From Rhodoferax sediminis (GTDB taxonomy: Bacteria; Pseudomonadota; Gammaproteobacteria; Burkholderiales; Burkholderiaceae_C), in NCBI RefSeq assembly GCF_006970865.1, contig NZ_CP035503.1, positions 3,175,001 to 3,239,000 of the forward strand: DNA of 64,000 bases, read 5' to 3'. This document shows, in pieces, positions 1 to 8,997 of the stretch; positions within the stretch are counted from its first letter, which is position 1, and each line of letters begins with the position of its first letter. The notes below the pieces were generated by a model. That model did no database searches, was not told the origin of the DNA, and saw only the letters and a list, made by a program, of their open reading frames with translations. Position numbers and translations under genes: made by a program.

Positions 1-100
1 CACGGCCCTCCATCGGAATGGCATGCCCGTCAACGAAGGCACGCACGCGCTGGCGCAGTTCGGCGCAGGTGGCATCGCGCTCGACATCAAGGAGATTCAT
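1..100 (-). CDS. Acyl-CoA dehydrogenase, N-terminal fragment (runs off the window)
   Basis: Only the first 33 codons are inside the window; the gene continues left of base 1. The ATG at 98-100 is preceded by a perfect AGGAGG seven bases upstream, which fixes the start. The peptide begins MNLLDVERDA and continues with LRQRVRAFVDGHAIP, the pattern of the N-terminal helical domain of acyl-CoA dehydrogenases, which oxidise acyl-CoA thioesters with FAD. It is transcribed divergently from the IclR-type regulator at 279, with about 180 bases between them. That suggests it is a target of the regulator, but this is inference. The family call rests on a short peptide and could change with the full gene. 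Confidence 0.55.
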   Translation of the reverse strand, partial: MNLLDVERDATCAELRQRVRAFVDGHAIPMEGR

Positions 101-220
101 TGCAGGACCTCCTGGCGCGCCGCCTCGCCTTGGCCGCGGACGGCCTGGAGCAGCGTGAGTCTGTTTGCATCAATAATCATCGGGGCAATGTAGGCCTCAC
201 TCTTCCGTGCGCTAACAGTT

Positions 221-237
221 GTTTCAAATATTGGAAC
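221..237. promoter_or_regulatory. Imperfect palindrome, candidate IclR-type operator
   Basis: GTTTCAAATATTGGAAC is an imperfect 17-bp palindrome: six of eight arm pairs match around the central base. It lies between the divergent acyl-CoA dehydrogenase and IclR genes. IclR-family proteins usually bind short AT-centred palindromes of this kind in divergent promoter regions. Binding by the neighbour is inferred. Confidence 0.4.
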
Positions 238-278
238 GATGATTCGCAACTATCCCGCCCTTGAGGCAGAATTCCCCC

Positions 279-1103
279 ATGCGCCAGCCCCGCCCTGTGC
301 ACCAGATCAAGGACCTGCAGGACCTGCGTCGGGTCCGTGACGATGACCCGAACTTCTCAGGCACGCTGGCCAAGGGGCTGATGATCCTGCAGACGTTCGT
401 GCAGGAGCCGCGCGCGCACGCCAACAGCGAACTCGCCGAGCGCCTAGGGTTGCCGCGGCCCACCGTCAGCCGGCTGTGCCGCAGCCTGCAGGTACTCGGG
501 TTTCTCGACCACGACGAGCGGCTCGACCGCTACTTCATCGGCCCGGCCGCCGTGACGCTGGGGTACCCCTATGTGATCAACACGCCACTGATCGCCCAAC
601 TGCGCCCCGCCATGCAGGCCATAGCCGACCGCTTTGAGGGTGCCGCCTCCGTGGGCGTGACCATGGACCTGGACGTCGTTTATGTGGAGACCAGCACCCA
701 CGACCAGGGCACGCTCGCGCGCCCTGGCGCTGGCGCGACGCGCGGGATTGTGGAGACCGCGATGGGCCGGGCCTGGCTGGCCCAGCTCGCGCCGGCGGAG
801 CGCAACAGCTTTCTTGCCCGCTCGAAGCTGGAGCGCCCCGAGACATACGGCCGCAGCATCGCTGGGGCGAAAGAGAGCGTGGCCAGCTACGCCAAGCGGG
901 GCTTCGCCGTCAGCATGGGCGACGCAGGGTATGGCGTGCATGCTGTCGGCGTCGCGTCGAGGATCCGGTATGGCCAACGGGTGCTGCTGTTCAACTGCGC
1001 GCTGCCGGGGTATCGGGGCAAGCAGGCAGATCTGTTGAAAATGGTCGGGCCGGCGCTTGTACAGTTGGTGAGCATGTCAGGGCGGCAGTCTGGCGTTCGG
1101 TAG
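279..1103 (+). CDS. IclR-family transcriptional regulator
   Basis: A 274-residue protein with the usual IclR layout. A winged helix-turn-helix lies at roughly residues 20-85 (ELAERLGLPRPTVSRL is the recognition part) and a C-terminal effector-binding domain follows from about residue 95 (VYVETSTHDQG, ETAMGRAWLA, YGVHAVGV). The start is placed at the ATG at 279; an in-frame TTG six codons upstream is possible. Such proteins repress or activate catabolic operons in response to small aromatic or organic acids. It faces a divergent acyl-CoA dehydrogenase gene, so control of acyl-CoA catabolism is likely. The effector cannot be read from sequence. Confidence 0.85.
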   Translation: MRQPRPVHQIKDLQDLRRVRDDDPNFSGTLAKGLMILQTFVQEPRAHANSELAERLGLPRPTVSRLCRSLQVLGFLDHDERLDRYFIGPAAVTLGYPYVINTPLIAQLRPAMQAIADRFEGAASVGVTMDLDVVYVETSTHDQGTLARPGAGATRGIVETAMGRAWLAQLAPAERNSFLARSKLERPETYGRSIAGAKESVASYAKRGFAVSMGDAGYGVHAVGVASRIRYGQRVLLFNCALPGYRGKQADLLKMVGPALVQLVSMSGRQSGVR

Positions 1104-2194
1104 CGTTTGCAACCTGTTGGAAAAGATGAGACCCGAGGCGGATTCAACCGGTTGATGCAACACACTAAAACTGCGTGAGCATAAGGAGTGTCGTAAATGA
1201 AGTATTGGACACGAACCGTAAGCAATGGGATGAACGCCCCCACGCCCAGTGCAAATAGAGACATGAGTCCAAGCGCGTTGACAATTGTCAACTCCCCCAA
1301 GAATACGACCACGAGCATGGCCGGGGCGCTAAGGACACTCATCGCGTTTCCGGCGATCATCAGGCGCTCAATGGGCACCGTGCGAACGAGGTGTCGTGTG
1401 AGGGCATTGCCCAGCGACATGCCCACGACCAGCAAGGCGAGACAAAGTCCGACCTTATGCACAGGGCGATGCAGTTCCGAGGAAACAATAAACGGCGCCG
1501 CGGCAACGAAACCAAAGATGGAATTTGTCGAGCGGCCACCGCCCAGGGCAAAGCCCACGAAGGATGGCGAGCGCAGCAGCAGCTTGTAGTCGCGCACCAG
1601 CGATGCAACCCTCACGCTCCCTGTCGGTCGCCCGGTTTCCGGCAGGAGACGCCAGGCGAACACGAGCGTGACGGCACCGAGCGCGGCCAGCGTCAGGAAG
1701 ATGGAACGCCAGCCGAAGAGCACTGAAAGCGCCGACCCCAGTAATGGCGCCAGGCCCGGCCCAAGCATCATGAAGAGGTTGAGCAGGGCAAGGTCCCTCA
1801 CTGCCTCGCCGGCCGAAGCCGTATCGCGCACAATGGCGCGCCCCAGCACCAGACCGGCGGAGCCGCCCAGCGCCTGGAACAGCCGGACAACGATGAGGGT
1901 ATGCGCGTCGGAAGCAAACGCTGCCGCCAACCCTGCCACGACATAAAGAGCCATTCCCACGATCAGCAACGGCCGACGCCCGAAGCTGTCGGACAGCGGG
2001 CCATAGACCAGTTGGCCGCCGGCAAGTCCCAGAATGTAGAGGGTGATGGTCATCTGCATCGTGGCAGTGCTGGCGCCAAAATCATGCGCTACGGCAGGCA
2101 ATGCCGGAACAAACATATGCATCGCCAGGGTCCCGCTGATGGTCATCAGGACCAGCAGCCACAATGGGTTTTTTTTGCCGGTGTGCGGCTTCAT
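887..2194 (-). pseudogene. MFS drug-resistance-type exporter (Bcr/CflA-like), C-terminally truncated
   Basis: The first about 324 residues are a good major-facilitator protein of the Bcr/CflA type, with the loop motif GPLSDSFGRRP after the second helix and about ten hydrophobic helices. Past VGAFIPL (near base 1222) similarity stops. The frame runs on for 111 residues without membrane character, antisense across the end of the IclR gene at 279-1103. Full-length relatives have twelve helices and about 400 residues, so the last two helices are missing, probably through a deletion that brought the IclR gene next to it. The start is sound: GAAGGA lies upstream of the ATG at 2194, which overlaps the stop of the preceding small gene as ATGA. 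Activity is doubtful. Confidence 0.7.
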
Positions 2195-2510
2195 GCGGGG
2201 GTTTCCTTCTGTGCCGACGCAAGTGCCTCAGCGACCTGCTCCAGAACGCAAAACGCCTTTTCCAGTTCGTGCTCCGGCACACAAGAGAGAACGCCGCCGC
2301 AGGCCAAATTTACAAGTGCAGTCACGATGTTTCGATGAGGCAAGGGGATGCCGCTTCTTGAGTACCAGTGGTCGCTGGGCAGGTCGCGGTCGTCGATGTG
2401 TACAAGGAACAGGCTTCAGGCAGCGCTGCCGACACGCCCCTTGCCAAACAGTGGCGCAAGCGTTCGCCAAGGTCGGGCAGGCTCTCACTGGTGTCGAACA
2501 AGTTGCTCAT
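2191..2510 (-). pseudogene. Small unknown gene, apparently frameshifted, coupled to the MFS gene
   Basis: The frame opening at 2510 (MSNLFDTSESLPDLGERLRH) looks protein-like for about 37 residues. The frame that ends at 2191 looks protein-like from HIDDRDLPSDHWYSRSG onward (EHELEKAFCVLEQVAEALA). The two join only if one base is lost or gained near 2400. The second frame stops as TGA overlapping the ATG of the MFS gene, an arrangement expected for translational coupling of a real gene. Joined, the product would be about 105 residues. I do not recognise a family. A sequencing error is the alternative explanation. Confidence 0.4.
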
Positions 2511-2600
2511 GACGGAGCTCTTCCCAGTGGAGTGATAGTATTTTTTGTGGAGTAAACGCGATTACCCTGGGCAAGCGGGCGAGATGGTCGCCCCGCACCG

Positions 2601-3338
2601 TTACGCTCTGCGCATCAGGCTGTAACTTTGCGCTGTGGGCCCCCGATCGGGCTGGGTTGCAAGGAACATCGCCAGCGGTACGACGTCCTCTGGTTCCTTG
2701 ATCCACTCTTGGGGAGGAAAGGACTGCTCGCCAAAGCGGGTCATGGCGGTTTTCACCGGCCCCGGAATCAGCTCGTTGACGCTGATATTGAATTCCTCCA
2801 ACTCAACGGCCAGCACTTGCGCCATCATCCACAGTGCGCTCTTGGAGCTGGCGTAGGCCGACAGCCCCGGCATCGCGCGGTGGCGGCTGCCCGATCCTGT
2901 CACGATGATCTTCCCCGCACCCCGTGCACGCAGATGCGGGATGGCTGCATGCACAGTGTTGTAGGCGCCCACCAGATTGACCTCAATGGTTTCACGCCAC
3001 TGTGCCGGATCACTCTTTTGCAACTTGCGCCCTTCGCCCGCAGTGCCGGCGTTGGCGAGCACGATATCGATACCGCCATAGGTGGCGACCGCGTGGTCGA
3101 ACAACGCAAGCATCTGGGCATGCTCGACCACGTCAGCGGTAAAGATGCTCGCTCGGCCACCGGCCTTCTCGATCAGCGCAAGTGTCACTCCCAGTTCACC
3201 CTCCTTGCGCGCGCTGCACACCACGGCTGCGCCGGCTTGAGCGTAGGCAACAGCAATGGCGCGGCCGATACCGCGCCCCGCACCGGTGATCACGGCGACT
3301 TTGCCGTCGGGCGGCCTAGTCATTGAAGTATCGTGCAT
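2601..3338 (-). CDS. Short-chain dehydrogenase/reductase (SDR)
   Basis: A 245-residue classical SDR. The NAD(P)-binding motif TGAGRGIG lies near residue 20, NAG near residue 95, and the catalytic Ser-Tyr-Lys set is visible in GSGSRHRAMPG and YASSK. The start at 3338 (MHDTSMTRPP) is chosen because a purine-rich stretch precedes it; an ATG five codons later has none, and a longer upstream reading frame has no coding character. SDRs oxidise or reduce hydroxy and keto groups; in this catabolic setting a hydroxyacyl or alcohol substrate is plausible but unproven. It reads toward the small frameshifted gene and the MFS remnant, about 90 bases away. Confidence 0.88.
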   Translation of the reverse strand: MHDTSMTRPPDGKVAVITGAGRGIGRAIAVAYAQAGAAVVCSARKEGELGVTLALIEKAGGRASIFTADVVEHAQMLALFDHAVATYGGIDIVLANAGTAGEGRKLQKSDPAQWRETIEVNLVGAYNTVHAAIPHLRARGAGKIIVTGSGSRHRAMPGLSAYASSKSALWMMAQVLAVELEEFNISVNELIPGPVKTAMTRFGEQSFPPQEWIKEPEDVVPLAMFLATQPDRGPTAQSYSLMRRA

Positions 3339-3459
3339 TGGTATCTTTCTCTCAGTCTGAGGATGGTACGGATTGATCAATCCAATCGGTGAGCGCAGCA
3401 AGGAATGCAGATTCGATCTGGGACACGACGGCCTTATTTCCGAAAAAGATGAAGAACGA

Positions 3460-4687
3460 TCAGATGACGCGTGCGCCCTTGAGTCGTTGCAACTCGCCTT
3501 CGTCCAGCCCCAGTGTCGCGAAGATCTCACCGTTGTGCTCCCCCACACTTGGGCCCGAGCGTGGCGCCGGATTGGGAATTCCGGAAAAGCGCGGCACAAC
3601 GCATGGTGCCGGCACGCTACCAAGATCCGGATCGGGCAGGCGGATGATGGCGCCCCGCGCTTGAAAGTGCGGGTCGGCCAGAACATCGTCAATGCCGTAG
3701 ATCTTGCTGAAGGGAACTTCGTGCTGGCTTAGGGTCGTTGCGAGTGACGCAAAGGTTTGCGTCGCACACCACGACGCGATAACGCCATCGATCTCATCAA
3801 GGTTGCGCACCCGATCGGGGTTGGTGGCAAACCGCGGATCGTCGGGCAGTTCTGACTGCCCCATGGACAGACAGAACCGGCGAAAGATGGCCCCGGAGGA
3901 GCCCACGATTGTGACCCAGATGCCATCCGACGTCTTGTAGATGTTCGACGGCGCCGTATAGGTGGCCCGACTACCTGCGCGCTGGCGCACTTGCCCCAAC
4001 TGCTCGTACTCGACCGCCAGTGGCTCCAGCAAACGCAGCATGGCTTCTGTAGCGGACAGGTCGATTTCGCGACCGGGGGTGGCCGGGTTCTGGCGGCGCT
4101 CTACCATCGCGGAGGCAATGGAAAAGGCGCCGAACAGGGCCGCCACCGAGTCGCCCAGTGGGTAGTTCATGTGCTGGGGAGGGCCATCGGGTTCGCCCGT
4201 CAGATGGGCAAAGCCACTCATCGCTTCGAAGATGCGTGCAAAGCCCGGACGCTGGGCGTAGGGGCCGGTTTGTCCAAATCCTGTAGCGCAAGACGATCAA
4301 GCGCGGATTGACTTCATGCAATGTTTTCAGATCGAGACCTCATCGGTCCATCGTTCCGGTGCGGAAGTTTTCGACAAGGACATCAAATTGGGGGAGCAGG
4401 CGCAGAAACAGTTCCCGACCTTCCGGCTTGCGCACATCCAGCGTGATCCCTCGTTTGCCGCGATTGGTTACCTTCCAGAACAGCGCGTGCTCACCCTTTA
4501 CCGGCGCAAGTGTTCACAGGGAATCGCTGCCGTCCGGGAGTTCGAGCTTGACGACATCAGCACCCAAGTCCGCACACGAAGTGGCGGCAAACGGCGCCGC
4601 GACAAAAGTTGCCATGTCGAGAATGCGAACGTTGGCAAGTGGCCCAACGCTTGCAGCAGTATTTGGGGTGGAGATGGGGTTGGTCAT
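3460..4687 (-). pseudogene. CaiB/BaiF (class III) CoA-transferase, inactivated by two stops and a frameshift
   Basis: Read from the ATG at 4687, the gene starts as a normal class III CoA-transferase (ILDMATFVAAPFAA, DLGADVVKLELP). It hits an in-frame TGA at 4514-4516, where relatives continue into [12 protein letters not shown], and another TGA at 4340-4342, where a Trp is expected (MDR stop GLDLK). It then changes frame near 4282 inside the conserved LRYTGFGQTGP segment. The last 253 codons, from 4221, are intact and include YPLGD with the Asp that is catalytic in the family. Three independent lesions make sequencing error unlikely. An intact paralog lies at 10276-11505. It was probably in one operon with the SDR downstream. 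Confidence 0.85.
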
Positions 4688-5055
4688 GGCAATCATTTCG
4701 GTGGAAGGCGATGCGCTGAGTTTCCAGTAGCGTTGCATATGCCGCAATCAATGTTTTGACATATTAAATTCATAAAAATACAAACCTGAACGGGTTTGAT
4801 TCAGTTCCGCATGTGTTGATTTCCGGATCACCCCCTATTTGTACTTTGCTGCGCCATTTGCAGGTGGCTGGGCGCCTCGGCCACGGGGCAGGACAGCCAC
4901 GCGCCGTAATCGGCGCTCAGCCCTGAACGTCATGGCGGCGTTCACTTTGCACAGATCGTGACTTCGCTCACGCGAATGCGAGCACGTCTTCGCGCCGCCC
5001 GCGCTCCTTGAGGATTTCTGTCTCGACCACGGCATGCGCCGTGAAGAAGGCGCCT
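4688..5055. other. Intergenic stretch between the CoA-transferase pseudogene and the second IclR gene
   Basis: The first 120 bases are AT-rich and could hold the promoter of the broken CoA-transferase gene. On the minus strand, a run ending at the TGA at 4968-4970 (WLSDEGAFFTAHAVVETEIL, then KERGRREDVLAFA) looks like the C-terminus of some protein, but no start or family is recognisable; it may be a gene remnant. Nothing else is supported. Confidence 0.35.
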
Positions 5056-5922
5056 TCATCGCTGAGCCACGCCAGTCGGTATCTTCGCATTTCGCCGAGT
5101 GTTGATTACCATGTCTGAGACGGTCCGGCGTGGGTGAATGGGGTCTTCAAGTCTGTTCAATGCGTCCAGTGCGTCCTCAACGCTACGTACTAATCGAATC
5201 AGCTTTGGTGCTACATCTCGTCGAAGCGCCTCTCCCTTCGGATCCGTGCCTGGAACCCCGCAGTTGAAAGCCAAGCGGTGCTCACCCCACGATCGCTTGA
5301 CGGGAACGGCTACGCCGTAAATTCCACGGCGCAACTCACCGAGCGCCACGCAATAGCCGAACTTCTCGTAGTCTCGCAGCGCCTCTTCGACGCCCGCGAT
5401 TGTGTTTGTATAGCGCTCCGGCTCAAGCACTTTGATCGTATTCAAGAGCTGCGCGCGATGCTCTACATCGAGGCCCGCCAGCAGCGCGCGGCCAATTGCG
5501 CTCTCCATCAAAGGCCAAATCACTCCAATGTCTGGAAGGTGATCCACATTCGGTGCGCTTCGACAGGTCTCGATGTAGACCACTCGGTCACGGTCGAGCA
5601 CGCCCAGCGAAACGGTGCCGCCGGTCTCGGCGCTCAGCTCTCGCATCATGGGCTGCGCCACCTGACGGATCGTGAGACTGGCCAGGAGCGGGTAGCCGAG
5701 CGCAAGGACGGCCGCGCTCAACGCGTATTTGCGCTTCGAGGAACTGCGATGTAGATAGCCCAGTTCAACGAGCGTATACGTCAATCGAGACACTGTGGCT
5801 TTGGGCAAGCCCGTGCGCTCGGATAATTCCGAACTGCTCAGTGTTGTGGCTCGTGCCGTGAAGCTCGCGAGGATGTGAAGCCCCCGGGCAAGTGCTGTGA
5901 CCAACTCACGGTCATCCTTCAT
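5056..5922 (-). CDS. IclR-family transcriptional regulator
   Basis: A 288-residue IclR protein. The N-terminal winged helix (SELSERTGLPKATVSRL) is at about residues 30-50. The effector domain carries VVYIETCRSAPN, ESAIGRALLAG and RRGIYGVAVP. The start at 5922 has GGAG six bases upstream; a TTG four codons earlier is less likely. It is divergent from the six-gene catabolic operon starting at 6045, and a perfect 13-bp palindrome lies just upstream of its start, so it is the likely local regulator of that operon. It is clearly different from the IclR protein at 279-1103, so the two probably respond to different effectors. Confidence 0.88.
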   Translation of the reverse strand: MKDDRELVTALARGLHILASFTARATTLSSSELSERTGLPKATVSRLTYTLVELGYLHRSSSKRKYALSAAVLALGYPLLASLTIRQVAQPMMRELSAETGGTVSLGVLDRDRVVYIETCRSAPNVDHLPDIGVIWPLMESAIGRALLAGLDVEHRAQLLNTIKVLEPERYTNTIAGVEEALRDYEKFGYCVALGELRRGIYGVAVPVKRSWGEHRLAFNCGVPGTDPKGEALRRDVAPKLIRLVRSVEDALDALNRLEDPIHPRRTVSDMVINTRRNAKIPTGVAQR

Positions 5923-5936
5923 TGAATTCTCCAAAA

Positions 5937-5949
5937 TCCGCAGTGCGGA
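5937..5949. promoter_or_regulatory. Perfect palindrome, candidate operator of the second IclR protein
   Basis: TCCGCAGTGCGGA is a perfect 13-bp inverted repeat (6+1+6). It sits 14 bases upstream of the IclR start and about 95 bases upstream of the crotonase start. The position fits autoregulation plus control of the divergent operon. Confidence 0.45.
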
Positions 5950-6044
5950 ACAAATGATCCGCTATGTTGACTCAAATGTTCCGTGAATGCAATGATCGGC
6001 ACTTCGCAGCAAGTTTGATTGCGCTCCCACCTTTGAAACTGTTC

Positions 6045-6836
6045 ATGAATACACACCCTGAGCTTGATTTCGAAGTGCGCCAGCGGGTGGCATGCCTGAC
6101 CTTGAACCGGCCCGCCTCTGGCAACGCCATCACGGCTTCCCTTGCGCGTGCGCTGCTCGACGCCGCGTTGGAAATCTCCGGCCGGCGCGACGTCGGCACA
6201 GTGCTACTGAGTGGAACCGGGCGCATGTTTTGCGCAGGCGGCGATATTCATGCGTTTGCAGACGCAGCAGGTGGGCTTGATCATGCGATCCATGAAATCG
6301 TCACGAGCCTGCATATGGCGCAGTCCATCTTTGCGCGCATGTCGGCGCCGCTGGTCGTTGCCGTCAACGGCGCCGCCGCTGGCGGAGGCTTCAGCCTGGC
6401 GATCGGTGCCGACTTCACGCTGGCCGCCGAATCGGCGTCATTTCGGACGGCCTACACGGCGATCGGCCTGAGTGGTGACGCTGGAATTACCTATACATTG
6501 CCACGGCTGATTGGCTTGCGACGGGCCCGGGAGCTGCTGCTGACCAACCGCACGCTCAGCGCTAGCGAAGCCCTTGCGTGGGGGTTGATCGACCGGGTTT
6601 GTCCGGACGCCGATCTGGCCAAAGCCGCGCAGGACTTTGCGGGCGAGTTGGCAGCGGGTGCGCCCTTGGCCAGTGCGGCTTGCAAGAACCTCTTGCTCGA
6701 CTCGTTTGGTGCTTCGTGGGAGCAGCAACTCGCCAGCGAAGCGCAGTGGATGACATCGCTTGCCCGCACGCAAGACGTGCAGCAGGCCGTGGTGTCTTTT
6801 CTAGAAAAGCGTCGGCCTTCCTTCGTGGGCCGCTAG
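6045..6836 (+). CDS. Enoyl-CoA hydratase/isomerase (crotonase family, PaaG-like)
   Basis: A 263-residue crotonase-fold protein. The two oxyanion-hole segments are MFCAGGDIHAF (about residue 63) and NGAAAGGGFSLAIGADF (about residue 105). The acid position usually held by Glu is GLSGDAGITY, the Asp-type pattern seen in PaaG-like isomerases rather than classical hydratases. The start at 6045 matches the family's N-terminus; an in-frame upstream start adds 27 residues with no crotonase character. It is the first gene of a plus-strand operon whose products form a plausible CoA-thioester degradation route. Whether it hydrates or isomerises is open. Confidence 0.85.
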   Translation: MNTHPELDFEVRQRVACLTLNRPASGNAITASLARALLDAALEISGRRDVGTVLLSGTGRMFCAGGDIHAFADAAGGLDHAIHEIVTSLHMAQSIFARMSAPLVVAVNGAAAGGGFSLAIGADFTLAAESASFRTAYTAIGLSGDAGITYTLPRLIGLRRARELLLTNRTLSASEALAWGLIDRVCPDADLAKAAQDFAGELAAGAPLASAACKNLLLDSFGASWEQQLASEAQWMTSLARTQDVQQAVVSFLEKRRPSFVGR

Positions 6837-6865
6837 GCCTTTTCCCCAAATTAAGGTATGAATTC

Positions 6866-7975
6866 ATGAATTCCTCAACTTGCTCCTTGACCACCCCGCT
6901 GTGCACGCAGCTTGGGATTCGCCATCCGATCTTCGGTTTCTCGCACAGCGTCGACGTGTCGATCGCAATCACGCGTGCCGGCGGTTTCGCCGTCCTGGGT
7001 GTCGCCCGAGACGACCCCGAGCACATCGCCCGGTCCATCAGGCAGATTCGCCTAGCCGTTGGCGACCGCCCCTTCGGAGTTGATCTCATGTTCCCGCGGC
7101 TCGCGGGCGACGAGACCGACGTAGAGCAGGTTCGCAAGAAAATTCCCGCTGAGCATCAAGCCTTTGTGGACCACTTGACACAAAAGTACAAAGTGCCACC
7201 GGCAACGAAGCCACACTTCTTTACCGAAACCGTGCGCAGCGAGGCACTGTTCAGCGCCCAGTTGTCGGCGGTGCTTGAATCCGATGCGAATCTGGTCGCA
7301 GCCGCCGTTGGCGTGCCTGCCGAGGTCATCGAACAGGTTAAACGCAGGGACAAGGTGGCACTGGCTCTTGTTGGGGCTGTCAAACATGCCAAGGCCGCCA
7401 TCGATGCGGACGTGGACATCTTGGTGGCCCAGGGCTACGACGCTGGTGGGCACACCGGGCCGGTGGGTACGTTTACCCTGGTACCCCAGATCATCGAAGC
7501 GGCCAATGGGCTGCCAGTCATTGCCGCCGGTGGCGTCGGCCACGGACGGCAGATCGCTGCTTCGCTGGCGATGGGCGCGCAGGGGGTGTGGCTCGGCACC
7601 GCGTGGTTGACCACTCACGAGTTACACCTCCAGGATGCCCTCGTGGACAGCCTGATCACAGCGCGCAGCGAGGACACGGTGCTCACCCGCTCGCACAGTG
7701 GCAAGTCGTGCCGCATCCTTAAATCGGGTTGGACCGAGGAATGGTCCTCACTCGAAGCACCCGAGCCGTTGCCGATGCCATACCAGCAGGCCTTGACGGG
7801 CCCCCTGGTGGCCGCGGTTGAAGAGCATGGGGTGAAAGGCTTGCTGTATACCCCGGCCGGTCAAAGCGTCGCGTGGTTCAACCAGCGTGAATCCGTCGAT
7901 GACGTGTTCAACCGATTGCTGGACGAGACCCAGATGGCACTCAACTGCATGCGGCGCAACCTTGGCGCGAGCTGA
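6866..7975 (+). CDS. Nitronate monooxygenase / 2-nitropropane dioxygenase-family FMN enzyme
   Basis: A 369-residue TIM-barrel flavoprotein. It opens with the family pattern TQLGIRHPIFGFS. It shows DILVAQGYDAGGHTG and the FMN-phosphate segment AAGGVGHGRQIAASLAMGA, then GVWLGTAWL. AAGG precedes the ATG at 6866. The family includes nitronate monooxygenases, enoyl-ACP reductases of the FabK type and uncharacterised oxidoreductases. Inside an acyl-CoA operon an oxidoreductase acting on an unsaturated or branched acyl substrate is as likely as nitronate oxidation. It begins 29 bases after the crotonase gene. Confidence 0.82.
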   Translation: MNSSTCSLTTPLCTQLGIRHPIFGFSHSVDVSIAITRAGGFAVLGVARDDPEHIARSIRQIRLAVGDRPFGVDLMFPRLAGDETDVEQVRKKIPAEHQAFVDHLTQKYKVPPATKPHFFTETVRSEALFSAQLSAVLESDANLVAAAVGVPAEVIEQVKRRDKVALALVGAVKHAKAAIDADVDILVAQGYDAGGHTGPVGTFTLVPQIIEAANGLPVIAAGGVGHGRQIAASLAMGAQGVWLGTAWLTTHELHLQDALVDSLITARSEDTVLTRSHSGKSCRILKSGWTEEWSSLEAPEPLPMPYQQALTGPLVAAVEEHGVKGLLYTPAGQSVAWFNQRESVDDVFNRLLDETQMALNCMRRNLGAS

Positions 7976-8011
7976 GCGCGACGTCACTCATTCATACAAC
8001 AGGAGATAGAC

Positions 8012-8992
8012 GTGAACCTCTTTCATAGCCTTCGGCACCTCACGGTGCTTGGTCTTTCCCTCATCACGGGTGCCACGGCATGGGCTCAACCCGCTGACTA
8101 CCCTACTCGACCGATCACGATCATCGTTCCGTACTCGGCCGGCGGAATCGGTGACTCTCTCGCGCGCATCATTGGCGACAAGGTCTCGCAGATACTGAGG
8201 CAACCCGTGATCGTCGAAGATCGTCCTGGAGGCAACGCCAACATTGGCATCCTGGCAGTCGCCAAGGCTGCACCCGATGGGTACACCTGGTTGCTAGCTG
8301 CGCCGGCGCTGACAGCCAACCCTTCGCTGTACAAGCATGCTTGGGACCCGTTAAAGGACTTCATCGGTGTCGGTATCGCCGTGAGCGCGCCGAGCCTGCT
8401 TGTGGTTCCTGCGCAGTCGAAGGTTCGAGATTTGAAAGACTTTATTGGGCTGGCCAAGCAAAGCCCTTCTAAGCTGAACTATGGCAATCCGGGCATTGGT
8501 TCGTCCATGCACCTCAACACCGAGTTGTTCAAGATGGCATCGGGTATAGACCTTGTGAGCATCCCGTATAAAGCCCAACCCGGCGTGCTCACGGCCTTGA
8601 TTCGCGGTGATGTGGCCATAGCTTTTCTGTCGACCGGCTTGGCGGCGCCGCAAATCACTTCCGGGCGGCTCAAGCCGCTGGCCGTCGTGGCCGAGCACAG
8701 AATTCCTGGATTCCCGGACGTCCCAACACTCGCGGAGGCGGGCTACGGCGAAGCCAACGTCGTTCCTTGGTACGGCTTTGCCGTGCCAGGCGCTACGCCA
8801 CATGCAACGGCTTTGCGGATCAACGATGCCATAAATCGCGCGCTGTCATCCAGCGATGTGCAGGACAAACTGCGCAATCTCGATATGGTGCCGCAAAGTC
8901 CTCGCTCGCTTGATGAGATATCAGCCGTCATCCGCTCGGACTACGAAAAGTATCGAGCCGTCATCAAAAAGGCGGGCATTACCGCTGACTGA
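8012..8992 (+). CDS. Bug/TctC-family periplasmic solute-binding receptor
   Basis: A 326-residue tripartite tricarboxylate-type receptor. A signal peptide with hydrophobic core (VLGLSLITGATAWA) is followed by the mature start QPADYPTRPITIIVPYSAGG, the Bug hallmark. The proposed GTG start has AGGAG five bases upstream. Further family segments are ARIIGDKVSQ, IVEDRPGG and IPGFPDVPTLAEAGY. These proteins bind carboxylates in the periplasm and are strongly expanded in Burkholderiales. No membrane partners are encoded nearby, which is normal for orphan Bug receptors. It probably captures the acid that feeds this operon, or acts in sensing it. Confidence 0.92.
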   Translation: MNLFHSLRHLTVLGLSLITGATAWAQPADYPTRPITIIVPYSAGGIGDSLARIIGDKVSQILRQPVIVEDRPGGNANIGILAVAKAAPDGYTWLLAAPALTANPSLYKHAWDPLKDFIGVGIAVSAPSLLVVPAQSKVRDLKDFIGLAKQSPSKLNYGNPGIGSSMHLNTELFKMASGIDLVSIPYKAQPGVLTALIRGDVAIAFLSTGLAAPQITSGRLKPLAVVAEHRIPGFPDVPTLAEAGYGEANVVPWYGFAVPGATPHATALRINDAINRALSSSDVQDKLRNLDMVPQSPRSLDEISAVIRSDYEKYRAVIKKAGITAD

Positions 8993-8997
8993 GCGCC

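Noticed and set aside
444..977. Long open frame antisense to the first IclR gene
   Set aside because: It mirrors the GC-rich codon pattern of the IclR gene, has no ribosome site, and its composition (Arg/His/Gly-rich) is that of a shadow frame.
6578..6865. Upstream extension of the monooxygenase frame into the crotonase gene
   Set aside because: The extension is out-of-frame crotonase sequence; the ATG at 6866 has AAGG upstream and matches the family's N-terminus.
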